A model generated the notes under the pieces. The model ran no database searches and was not told the DNA's origin. It saw only the letters and a program-made list of their open reading frames with translations. This document shows, one piece after another, positions 29,820-36,802 of a stretch of DNA of 38,255 bases (position 1 is the stretch's first letter; every line of letters begins with the position of its first letter). The stretch lies in the IMG/VR virus record IMGVR_UViG_3300017781_000042, positions 1-38,255 of that record; one strand, given 5' to 3'. The stretch comes from a virus. A program made the position numbers and the translations under genes.

Positions 29820-30046
29820 TGCCAGTAATGGGTAGACCAAGAAAATTTGGCAAATCGACTACTTTTGGGTTTGACCTAGATGTGTCTATGAAAAAGGACA
29901 TCGAGGCAGTCACAAAGAAACTTAACAAGGAGGAGGAGCGCAAGTACAGCAAAGGAGACTGCATCCGACTAGCCTTGCAATACTGGAAGGATAGCGGTTA
30001 TCCTACAGACTGGAGTAAAGAAAAGAGGAGTGCGAAAGATGTCTGA
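29819..30046 (+). CDS. Possible small DNA-binding protein (75 aa)
   Basis: MPVMGRPRKFGKSTTFGFDL has a GRPRKFG start reminiscent of AT-hook or RHH-type DNA-binding proteins, then FDLDVSMKKDIEAVTKKLNK and KGDCIRLALQYWKDSGY, matching the beta-helix-helix shape of ribbon-helix-helix regulators. A DNA-binding role is a reasonable inference; target unknown. AAAGGAGA precedes the ATG. Confidence 0.55.
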   Translation: MPVMGRPRKFGKSTTFGFDLDVSMKKDIEAVTKKLNKEEERKYSKGDCIRLALQYWKDSGYPTDWSKEKRSAKDV

Positions 30047-30224
30047 GGTAAAGCAGAGAGACAAGGTTGCTTATACAACCACCTATACAAAGTTCAAAAA
30101 AGACTTTGATGACCTATGTGTCAAGCATGGTCTTTGGCAAGTTGATTTGAGTGGAGAACTGGACGACAATGACGAAACCGTATTACACATTAAAATCTAT
30201 GGCGTAGAAGACGATGTCGGTTAA
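30039..30224 (+). CDS. Small accessory protein (61 aa)
   Basis: The ATG at 30039 is preferred to an upstream GTG because of GAGGAG ten bases before. MSEVKQRDKVAYTTTYTKFK and DLSGELDDNDETVLHIKIYG give a charged, partly beta protein. No family is recognised. Its end overlaps the next start by 11 bases. Confidence 0.55.
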   Translation: MSEVKQRDKVAYTTTYTKFKKDFDDLCVKHGLWQVDLSGELDDNDETVLHIKIYGVEDDVG

Positions 30225-30459
30225 AGAAAAGGCAAAGAGGTTTTCACCTTGGTCAGCAGTCAAAGAACGATTCTGGCCCCAACACACAAAAACAGAAAAC
30301 GCGCCGCAGCCGTGCGACCCAGTGACTTGCTCGGAGTGCCCCGGTGGTCCCATGTGTTGTACCTACACGCAAGAAGACGCAAGGTCTACTGACTACGATT
30401 ACTCGCACAATCAGATGTATCGGGCTCGGGGACACCAACGCCGATACTTCCTTCCGTAG
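30214..30459 (+). CDS. Small cysteine-containing protein (81 aa)
   Basis: MSVKEKAKRFSPWSAVKERF begins an 81-aa protein with CDPVTCSECPGGPMCCTYTQ, a compact Cys-rich segment with five cysteines, followed by a Tyr/Arg-rich end. Two GCGCAAG-type units (30366 and 30376) fall in it. Its end overlaps the minus-strand RHH gene by 74 bases. It may be a small metal-binding protein; function unknown. Confidence 0.5.
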   Translation: MSVKEKAKRFSPWSAVKERFWPQHTKTENAPQPCDPVTCSECPGGPMCCTYTQEDARSTDYDYSHNQMYRARGHQRRYFLP

Positions 30460-30586
30460 TTTCTTGTTTCACGAGCCATGTTAATTGTCTCGCAACACTG
30501 CGTTCATTCTTCTCAGCCATGTCTTTTAGAACATGATATGTGCTGAGAGGGATGGAAACAGTAATAAAGTTTTTATTTTTCGCCAT
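30386..30586 (-). CDS. Ribbon-helix-helix-like regulator (66 aa)
   Basis: From the ATG at 30586 (with AAAGGAAAG before it) the start MAKNKNFITVSIPLSTYHVL then KDMAEKNERSVARQLTWLVK fits the beta-helix-helix of Arc/CopG proteins: FITVSIPLSTY is the beta strand and the helices follow. The last 20 residues are Gly/Pro-rich and flexible. It lies downstream of the SNF2 helicase gene on the same strand and overlaps the end of a plus-strand gene. It is probably a small transcription regulator. Confidence 0.62.
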   Translation of the reverse strand: MAKNKNFITVSIPLSTYHVLKDMAEKNERSVARQLTWLVKQETTEGSIGVGVPEPDTSDCASNRSQ

Positions 30587-30758
30587 AATCTTTCCTTTCA
30601 AAGTGAGTTACAAAAATTTACTATCCATTAAAATTAAGCCAACAATAGCTTGATCTACTTTTGTGGCCTGTAAAATATAAACGGGGAAGCCGCGCAGTAG
30701 ACATTTTTGCATTGTCTTCGGTGGACTCTTCACCACCGCCAAGGTAATTATCAGCCCC

Positions 30759-32198
30759 CTATACCCTCAACCATTCCCGCATTTGTTCGCCTAGCGAACG
30801 ACCCGCAAGATTAATTTTATTTCGTAATGCTTTGACGATGTGCTCGTCAACGCTATCTGGAACCACCAAATCAATATATGTGACAGGATTTTTCTGCCCG
30901 ATCCGGTGGCATCTGTCCTCTGATTGGACACGATGTTCAAGATTAAAGTTATTCGAATAGTAGATGACGTTACTAGCTTCGGTAAGTGTAAGGCCGAACC
31001 CAGCGGTCTGTGCATTGCCTACAAAGAAACGTAGTTCAGATTCTGGGTTTTGAAAGTCTTCGACGATACGTTCACGTTCTTCGTCGGATGTGCCGCCATA
31101 GTATGAACCCGTGCTACTGTTGCCGTATTCTTTTTTCAATGTAGCTTCGATGCGCCTGATGTCCTCAACAAAACGTGCCCAGATGATTACCTTGCCGTCG
31201 ATCTCCTCGATAGCTTCCATCATTGCATCAATACGATTATTTGCGATGTCGGTCAGAACATCATTGACAGGAAGATAGCCGCATAGAACTTGTTGTAGTC
31301 GCAGAAGTTGTGACATAGCTTCGGTTGCGGATACAACCTCATCGTCAACAATCGTCATGGCAATCTCTTTGAATGACGTGTAGTGCTTTCGCTGTTCGTC
31401 TGTCATGGACACATAGCGCACAGTGTATGTTTTTTCTGGCAAGTCCAGACAGTCTTTCTTGAGCACTCGTGTAGAAAATTCTTTGAGTTTCTGCGCCAGT
31501 TCTTCGATATGCCTGTATCCTACAATCATATCAAACGAATGATTACCCATCTTCTGCCGCCGAGTTATGGCGTACCGAGCTTGGAAACTCCAGTAGTTAT
31601 CGTGACCCAAGAGCCCAGGATCGAGGAACGCACATTGTGAATACAGATCCATAGGTGATTGCGTCACCGGGGAGCCTGTCAAGATTCGACGATAAGAGAA
31701 GTCTTGACCAAGTGATATGATTGATTTGGTGCGTTTAGCTTTGTGGTTCTTGATGGCTGTAGATTCGTCTACGGCAATCATGTTTACTTCAGGATAGTTA
31801 CGAAACTTTTTGTAATAATCGTTGAATTTCTTTGTGATGACAGCTTCGGTGTTTACAATCAGTATCCGCAGTCCATCCTCATACTCACATGCTTCTTTGA
31901 GTTCTTCGACTTCGTGCTTGCGAGGTGAAGACCGCCAAGTAAATACTTTGTGAGGTATTCTGTCGGGCATGTGTATGGGTATTTCTTTGAGCACCCAATT
32001 ACGATATACACCTTTGGGTGCAATGACGACAAGAGTCTTGAGGTTGTGGTTCTCGTAAAGCCATGCGGCATTGTCGATAAGAACCTTCGACTTACCGCAC
32101 CCCATCTCCATAAAATACGCCCACTCGCTAACGTTGCGAGAGTCCTCGAACGCTTGGCGTTGATGTTCGTATGGTTCTGTCTTGTAAATATATGTCAT
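30759..32198 (-). CDS. SNF2-type helicase / translocase
   Basis: This 479-aa protein has SF2 motifs in order: MGCGKSKVL (I, 32-40), DEST (II, 144-147), LTGSPV (III, 173-178), a conserved KVIIWARFVEDIRRIE segment, GNAQTAGFGLTLTEASNVIY (V), and QSEDRCHRIGQ (VI, from residue 425). The HRIGQ variant is typical of SNF2/HARP-like proteins in phages. It probably unwinds or remodels branched DNA during replication or recombination. It stands alone on the minus strand in the early region, opposite the replication genes, and shares overlapping promoters with them (32217-32255). Confidence 0.88.
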   Translation of the reverse strand: MTYIYKTEPYEHQRQAFEDSRNVSEWAYFMEMGCGKSKVLIDNAAWLYENHNLKTLVVIAPKGVYRNWVLKEIPIHMPDRIPHKVFTWRSSPRKHEVEELKEACEYEDGLRILIVNTEAVITKKFNDYYKKFRNYPEVNMIAVDESTAIKNHKAKRTKSIISLGQDFSYRRILTGSPVTQSPMDLYSQCAFLDPGLLGHDNYWSFQARYAITRRQKMGNHSFDMIVGYRHIEELAQKLKEFSTRVLKKDCLDLPEKTYTVRYVSMTDEQRKHYTSFKEIAMTIVDDEVVSATEAMSQLLRLQQVLCGYLPVNDVLTDIANNRIDAMMEAIEEIDGKVIIWARFVEDIRRIEATLKKEYGNSSTGSYYGGTSDEERERIVEDFQNPESELRFFVGNAQTAGFGLTLTEASNVIYYSNNFNLEHRVQSEDRCHRIGQKNPVTYIDLVVPDSVDEHIVKALRNKINLAGRSLGEQMREWLRV

Positions 32199-32216
32199 AG
32201 TACCGTAAAATAATGC

Positions 32217-32244
32217 TTGTAACGCTAATATAGATATGTATTAT
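32217..32244 (+). promoter_or_regulatory. Plus-strand promoter for the replication genes
   Basis: TTGTAA (32217-32222) and TATTAT (32239-32244) are 16 bases apart, each four or five of six to consensus. It would drive the replication block from 32296. It overlaps the opposite promoter at 32227. Confidence 0.6.
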
Positions 32245-32255
32245 GTGAATTGCAA
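32227..32255 (-). promoter_or_regulatory. Minus-strand promoter for the SNF2 helicase
   Basis: On the minus strand TTGCAA (complement of 32250-32255) and TATATT (complement of 32227-32232) are 17 bases apart. The transcript would enter the helicase ATG at 32198. The two opposed promoters overlap by 18 bases, so RNA polymerase can probably use only one at a time. Confidence 0.6.
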
Positions 32256-32295
32256 GTGGGCACACTATAAATGCGTAACAGAGAAAGGTGACACA

Positions 32296-32859
32296 ATGTC
32301 CGATTTATTTGAAAAGATGGAAGCAGATGCAAAAGCTTTTTCCGAAGTGTCAGAAGACCAAGGGAGTGCTTTAGCTAACCTAGTTAAAGCAGCACAAGAT
32401 GCGGATGCGAATATCAAATACTACAAAGAGCAACAAAACATTGCTCAAAAAGATTATGACCAGATCATAAGAGAACTTATCCCGGCAGCTATGGATTCAA
32501 TGGGATTGGAGAGTGTTAGTGTTGAAGGCAACTCTATAACTCTGCAACCCTTTGTCTATGCTCGTATCACAGAAGATAATAAAGACGCATGTTTCGCGTA
32601 TCTTCGTGGACGGGGTTTGGACGACATTATCAAGAACGAAGTCAAAGTCACATTCGGTAAGGGTGAAGACAACGAGGCTGGTGCGTTTCTTGATGATGCA
32701 GTCAACAAAGGTCTTTCAGTTGACAACAAGAAGACCATTCACCCCAGTACATTGAAGGCGGTGGTAAAAGATGAAATGTCTCAAGGTAGAATGTCTGAAA
32801 AAGACCTTGAGGCTTTCAGTGTGTTTAGTGGAATAGAAGCAAAGATTAGGAGAAAGTAA
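32296..32859 (+). CDS. Conserved phage protein beside the putative ssDNA-binding gene (187 aa)
   Basis: The start at 32296 (AAAGGTG before the ATG) gives MSDLFEKMEADAKAFSEVSE, a coil (KYYKEQQNIAQKDYDQIIRE), then LIPAAMDSMGLESVSVEGNS, KDACFAYLRGRGLDDIIKNE, KVTFGKGEDNEA and a charged C-terminal helix. It is a family recognisable in podophage replication regions, upstream of ssDNA-binding-type genes. Its role is not established; an accessory DNA-binding function is likely. Confidence 0.62.
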   Translation: MSDLFEKMEADAKAFSEVSEDQGSALANLVKAAQDADANIKYYKEQQNIAQKDYDQIIRELIPAAMDSMGLESVSVEGNSITLQPFVYARITEDNKDACFAYLRGRGLDDIIKNEVKVTFGKGEDNEAGAFLDDAVNKGLSVDNKKTIHPSTLKAVVKDEMSQGRMSEKDLEAFSVFSGIEAKIRRK

Positions 32860-33713
32860 TGTCGAAAGCTACAGAAACTACAGAACAGAAACCAACGAAA
32901 GTTGTAAAGAAAGAAACGAGTCAGTTGATTGTACCGGAAAGTTTAGCAAACAGATTTGCTGAAGACGCTGGTGCAGGACAGGCGGGTGTAAGCATGGAGC
33001 ATCTTGCTTTACCTTTTATCCGCATGATTCAAAACGGCTCACCTGAACGCAAGAAAACAAACGCAAAGTTTATCGAGGGTTCAGAAGAAGGTGACATCTT
33101 TAATACAGTCACACGCGAACTCTTTAAGCAGGACAAAGGTATCTTTGTAGTGCCTTGTGCGTTTGAGTTTGCACATCTCGAGTTTGTCCCTATGGACGAA
33201 GGCGGCGGCTTTGTTGGTAAGTTAGAGCCAAATGATCCCGCAATTCGCAGTGCTAATCGTGATGAAAATAACAAGGACATTTTGCCAAGTGGCAATGAAC
33301 TTGTTAAAGTTGCACAGCATTACGTCTATGTAGTTGATCAAGACACAGGGGCATATCAGCAAGCTATTCTTGGTATGCAGTCAACAAGTTTGAAGGTGTC
33401 TCGTGGCTGGAATACGCAGATTAAAATGCAAACAGCGATGGTTGACGACAGAAGAATAAAGCTTCCGTCTTTTGGTACGATATGGCATCTTACTACTGTT
33501 GAAAAAACAAGAGACAACTATACTTGGTATGAGTGGTCTGTTCTTGGGAGGACAAGTTATGTTCAAGACGAAGACTTGTATGAGGAAGCAAAATCCTTCA
33601 GTGACCTTATTGAATCGGGAGAGGTTGAAACTGCGGCTGACACAGAACTTCAGAGCGCAGGAAATTCACGAAGTAATACACAGAGTGATGAAGAGCTTTT
33701 CTCAATGGAATAA
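32859..33713 (+). CDS. Possible ssDNA-binding / recombination-associated protein (284 aa)
   Basis: The N-terminus is charged (MSKATETTEQKPTKVVKKET). Then LALPFIRMIQNGSPERKKTN and EGSEEGDIFNTVTRELFKQD resemble a family found beside phage replication genes; QHYVYVVDQDTGAYQQAILG and LKVSRGWNTQIKMQTAMVDD then FGTIWHLTTVEKTRDNYTWY give an OB-like beta-rich region. The C-terminus is acidic (SDEELFSME), as in SSB and T7 gp2.5. The ssDNA-binding assignment is inference from shape and context. Confidence 0.55.
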   Translation: MSKATETTEQKPTKVVKKETSQLIVPESLANRFAEDAGAGQAGVSMEHLALPFIRMIQNGSPERKKTNAKFIEGSEEGDIFNTVTRELFKQDKGIFVVPCAFEFAHLEFVPMDEGGGFVGKLEPNDPAIRSANRDENNKDILPSGNELVKVAQHYVYVVDQDTGAYQQAILGMQSTSLKVSRGWNTQIKMQTAMVDDRRIKLPSFGTIWHLTTVEKTRDNYTWYEWSVLGRTSYVQDEDLYEEAKSFSDLIESGEVETAADTELQSAGNSRSNTQSDEELFSME

Positions 33714-33720
33714 GAATCAA

Positions 33721-33739
33721 GGGGGGCTTCGGGCCCCCC
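33721..33739 (+). promoter_or_regulatory. GC-rich hairpin between ssDNA-binding and primase genes
   Basis: GGGGGGC (33721-33727) and GCCCCCC (33733-33739) pair around TTCGG; no T-run follows, so it is not a clear terminator. It may stabilise or separate the two transcripts, or reduce read-through. Confidence 0.45.
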
Positions 33740-33755
33740 ACAATAAGGTATTGCT

Positions 33756-35285
33756 ATGGACAATGTTCAAAAGTTCATGGCGGCATTTCGTGGATTTGAT
33801 GGCGCACATGGACAGACAATTATTACAGGAGGGCGTGTAAATGGTAAATCAGAAGCCAAAACGCGAATCATCCGAGAGCCGATCACGGCAGAAAAAATCC
33901 AAGAACACTTCGATGGTGGAAAAGGTATTGGTAGTATTCCTATCAATGCTAACAATCAGTGCTCTTTCGGTTGTATTGATATTGACACCTATCCTTTGGA
34001 TCATGCTGATCTTGTTGGCAAGTGTAGGCAACTGGATATTCCAGGTATTGTCTGTAGATCCAAAAGTGGTGGGGCGCACATTTACTTCTTTATCGATGGT
34101 GAAATTTCTGCGGCAGATATGCGGGACAAGCTATCAGAAATTGCGGCAGTTCTGGGGCAAGGTAACTCAGAAATATTTCCCAAGCAGGAAAAACTCCTTG
34201 TCGAAAGAGGCGATGTCGGAAACGCTATCAACCTTCCCTATCATGATGTCGAACGCACTCTCCGTCCCGCGTTCACAAACAAGGGAAAGGAGGCGACTTT
34301 ACAGCAGTTTCTGGCAATGGTGGAGAAGTCGCGTAAAACACCTAGCGAATTTATGTCTATCCAAGTTTCAGGCGGCAGTGAAATACTTGTCGAAGCTCCG
34401 CCGTGCTTAGAGTGTCATGTCCGCAATGGAGTTGGGCAGGGTGGTAGAAACTGTGTGGCGTTTAATCTTGCCACATATTTTAAGAAGCAGAACCCGAAGC
34501 AGTGGAAGCAGGACGTTGAAGCCGCCAACCATTCGTATTTTCAACCACCACTTCCTGCATCTGAGCTTGTCACCATCCAGGATCAGATAGAAAAGAAAGA
34601 TTATTTCTATCAGTGTAATGAGCCACAACTTGCCATGCACTGCAATAAAAGCCTGTGTCGTCAACGCAAATACGGCATCGGCAACAGTGCTCGAAATGTT
34701 GAGATTACCGGACTAACAGTTGTAAAGTCGGAGCCTCGTATATGGTTTGTCGATGTGGCGGGCGCACGTCTTGAACTCACAACAGAGCAACTACAGATGC
34801 CCACGCAGTTTCAACGTGCTTGCATGGAGCAGCTGAACTTTATGCCTCCTAAACTTAAAGAAGACACATGGCAAACAGTTGTGAACGTAGCACTTACTGA
34901 AGTCGTCGAGATTGAAGTTCCGGTTGAACTGACAAACAAAGGGCAGTTTATGGAGTTACTCGAGAACTTCTGTGCAGGACGGGTACAAGCGCAGTCATGG
35001 GAGGAGTTAGACCTTAATAAGCCATACACAGAGGAAGGACACACTTATTTTAAAATGGCGGCACTGATGAATTTTCTCAAAGCACAGAACTTCCTTACCT
35101 ACACCAAGGGGCAAGTGCAGGAACGTATCAAAGAATTGAACGATGGTGAGACATCACATCAACTCAAACAGTACAAAAACTCTAAAGCAGAATGGAAATC
35201 TGTCCGAGTTTGGTCTGTTCCCGAGTTCAAAGAACCCATTGATATTCCTGGCATCAATGTCGGTGGAGAGGAGATTCCGTTTTGA
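33756..35285 (+). CDS. TOTE-type archaeo-eukaryotic primase (509 aa)
   Basis: The AEP catalytic motifs are visible: CIDIDTYP with Asp75 and Asp77, SKSGGAH (102-108), and EIFPKQ with NAINLPYH (139-163), the arrangement of TOTE-conflict and phage primases. Downstream lies a cysteine array, Cys217-x2-Cys220, Cys233, Cys287, Cys296 and Cys301 (CLEC, NCVAF, YQCNEP, HCNKSLC), which could hold zinc or an Fe-S cluster. The C-terminal 200 residues are less clear. It should make primers for the adjacent DNA polymerase. An AAGG site precedes the ATG. The stop overlaps the helicase TTG start. Confidence 0.8.
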   Translation: MDNVQKFMAAFRGFDGAHGQTIITGGRVNGKSEAKTRIIREPITAEKIQEHFDGGKGIGSIPINANNQCSFGCIDIDTYPLDHADLVGKCRQLDIPGIVCRSKSGGAHIYFFIDGEISAADMRDKLSEIAAVLGQGNSEIFPKQEKLLVERGDVGNAINLPYHDVERTLRPAFTNKGKEATLQQFLAMVEKSRKTPSEFMSIQVSGGSEILVEAPPCLECHVRNGVGQGGRNCVAFNLATYFKKQNPKQWKQDVEAANHSYFQPPLPASELVTIQDQIEKKDYFYQCNEPQLAMHCNKSLCRQRKYGIGNSARNVEITGLTVVKSEPRIWFVDVAGARLELTTEQLQMPTQFQRACMEQLNFMPPKLKEDTWQTVVNVALTEVVEIEVPVELTNKGQFMELLENFCAGRVQAQSWEELDLNKPYTEEGHTYFKMAALMNFLKAQNFLTYTKGQVQERIKELNDGETSHQLKQYKNSKAEWKSVRVWSVPEFKEPIDIPGINVGGEEIPF

Positions 35286-36802
35286 CAAGCAATCGTGCAC
35301 CAACCGCCATAGTCGGACCGCCGGGAACAGGCAAAACACATACCTTAATCGAGATTGTACGTCAACATTTGCGTAATGGCGCACCACCGGAATCAGTGGG
35401 TTTCTTTTCGTTTAGCCGTAAGGCGGCAGAAGAAGCAAGGGACAGGGCTATCTCTGAATTAAGTCTCGACCCGAAGCGTCTGCTACATTTCAGAACACTA
35501 CATTCTCTAGCGTTTCGCCAACTCGGATTGAAGCGAAGTGATGTTATTGGATCGGCGGATTACACACAACTTGAGAAGTTGTTGGGCATTGAGTTCCAAA
35601 GTTCACGGAGCATGAGTGTAAGTGACGGCGAGTTCTTCCGCTTGGGTCGTGATGGTGATATGTACCTTTCTGTTATCAGCATGTCTCGTACAAGAGGCAT
35701 TGGCTTGCGACAACAGTTTGATGAGTTTAACAATCCCTATCTCGATTTCCGCCAGCTTCAGATAGTCAATCAAGTTTACGATGACTATAAAAAAGAGACA
35801 AAAAAAATTGACTTTGTTGACATGATTGAAAGTTTTATTGACTTGCCTGATTGTCCGAAACTTGACTTGCTTATTGTTGACGAAGCGCAAGACCTTGTTC
35901 CGTTGCAGTGGGACATGGTGGACAAGCTTATTAAAAACGCAAAGCAGACTTACTACGCAGGGGATGACGACCAAGCTATCTACGAGTGGATGGGCGTTGA
36001 TCCAGAAAACTTTATTGCCCGGTGTGATAATAAACGAGTATTGGATCAGAGTTTCCGTGTCCCCCAAGCAGTACACAACTTGTCTCTGGACTTAATTAAA
36101 GGCGTGAGCAGACGTGTCGATAAGAACTGGAAACCAATTAGTCATGAGGGCTCCGTATCATTTCACTATGCACTTGATGAGATAGACTTACGAGAAGGCG
36201 AGTGGTTAATACTTTGCCGTACCAACCATATTCTTAATAAAGTGGCGAAGGATATGAAGGAGTGGGGGTTGCTGTATTGGCGCGAGGGTGCGGGGTATAG
36301 TGCTTCGACCAGAGTGCTTACCGCAGCTCAAACATGGACACGACTATCTCGTGGTGACTCTGTGTCTAAAGAAGAGGCAAAAGGTTTTATGTCTTTTATT
36401 CGTGTAGATAAACCAATTCGCAAGGCTGTAGATCATTGGTTCAAGTATGAGCCGACTGAAACGTTCACTATGGACAACTTCCTCGAACTAACTAGTTTAG
36501 ACTATGGTGGTAAGAAGTGGTTTGAGATTCTTGATATTCCTGACGCAGAGCGAGTGTACATACAGTCTGTGCTACGGGCAGGGGAGAAGTTTGGAAAAGA
36601 GCCAAGGATTAGGCTGTCTACGATACACAAGGCAAAGGGCGGTGAGGCGGACAATGTTGTTTTGTTTTTAGATTCAAGTAAAGCGTGTCAAACACTGGCT
36701 AACGAAGACTGTGAGAAACGTGTTTTTTATGTCGGCATGACAAGAGCCAAACAAAACCTTCATTTAATTGAGGGTTCAAGCAGATGGAGTTTCAGAATAT
36801 GA
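35282..36802 (+). CDS. UvrD/PcrA-like superfamily 1 helicase, TTG start
   Basis: The start codon is TTG, overlapping the primase TGA, with a GAGGAG site eight bases before; no ATG is available there. Motifs follow in order: GPPGTGKT (12-19), GFFSFSRKAAEEARDRA, DEAQD (200-204), GDDDQAIYEW (227-236), FRVPQAVHNLSLDLI, LSTIHKAKGGEADNVVLF, and YVGMTRAKQNLHLI (from 484). The 506-aa length is shorter than UvrD but typical of phage SF1 helicases. It probably unwinds DNA ahead of the polymerase. The stop overlaps the polymerase ATG by four bases. Confidence 0.88.
   Translation: MTSNRAPTAIVGPPGTGKTHTLIEIVRQHLRNGAPPESVGFFSFSRKAAEEARDRAISELSLDPKRLLHFRTLHSLAFRQLGLKRSDVIGSADYTQLEKLLGIEFQSSRSMSVSDGEFFRLGRDGDMYLSVISMSRTRGIGLRQQFDEFNNPYLDFRQLQIVNQVYDDYKKETKKIDFVDMIESFIDLPDCPKLDLLIVDEAQDLVPLQWDMVDKLIKNAKQTYYAGDDDQAIYEWMGVDPENFIARCDNKRVLDQSFRVPQAVHNLSLDLIKGVSRRVDKNWKPISHEGSVSFHYALDEIDLREGEWLILCRTNHILNKVAKDMKEWGLLYWREGAGYSASTRVLTAAQTWTRLSRGDSVSKEEAKGFMSFIRVDKPIRKAVDHWFKYEPTETFTMDNFLELTSLDYGGKKWFEILDIPDAERVYIQSVLRAGEKFGKEPRIRLSTIHKAKGGEADNVVLFLDSSKACQTLANEDCEKRVFYVGMTRAKQNLHLIEGSSRWSFRI

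Noticed and set aside
30719-30738. CGGTGG / CCACCG hairpin after the SNF2 gene
   Set aside because: The 6-bp stem has no T-run on either strand, so a terminator could not be supported.
35603-36076. 157-aa minus-strand frame opposite the helicase
   Set aside because: It covers the helicase core motifs on the antisense strand and has no family features.
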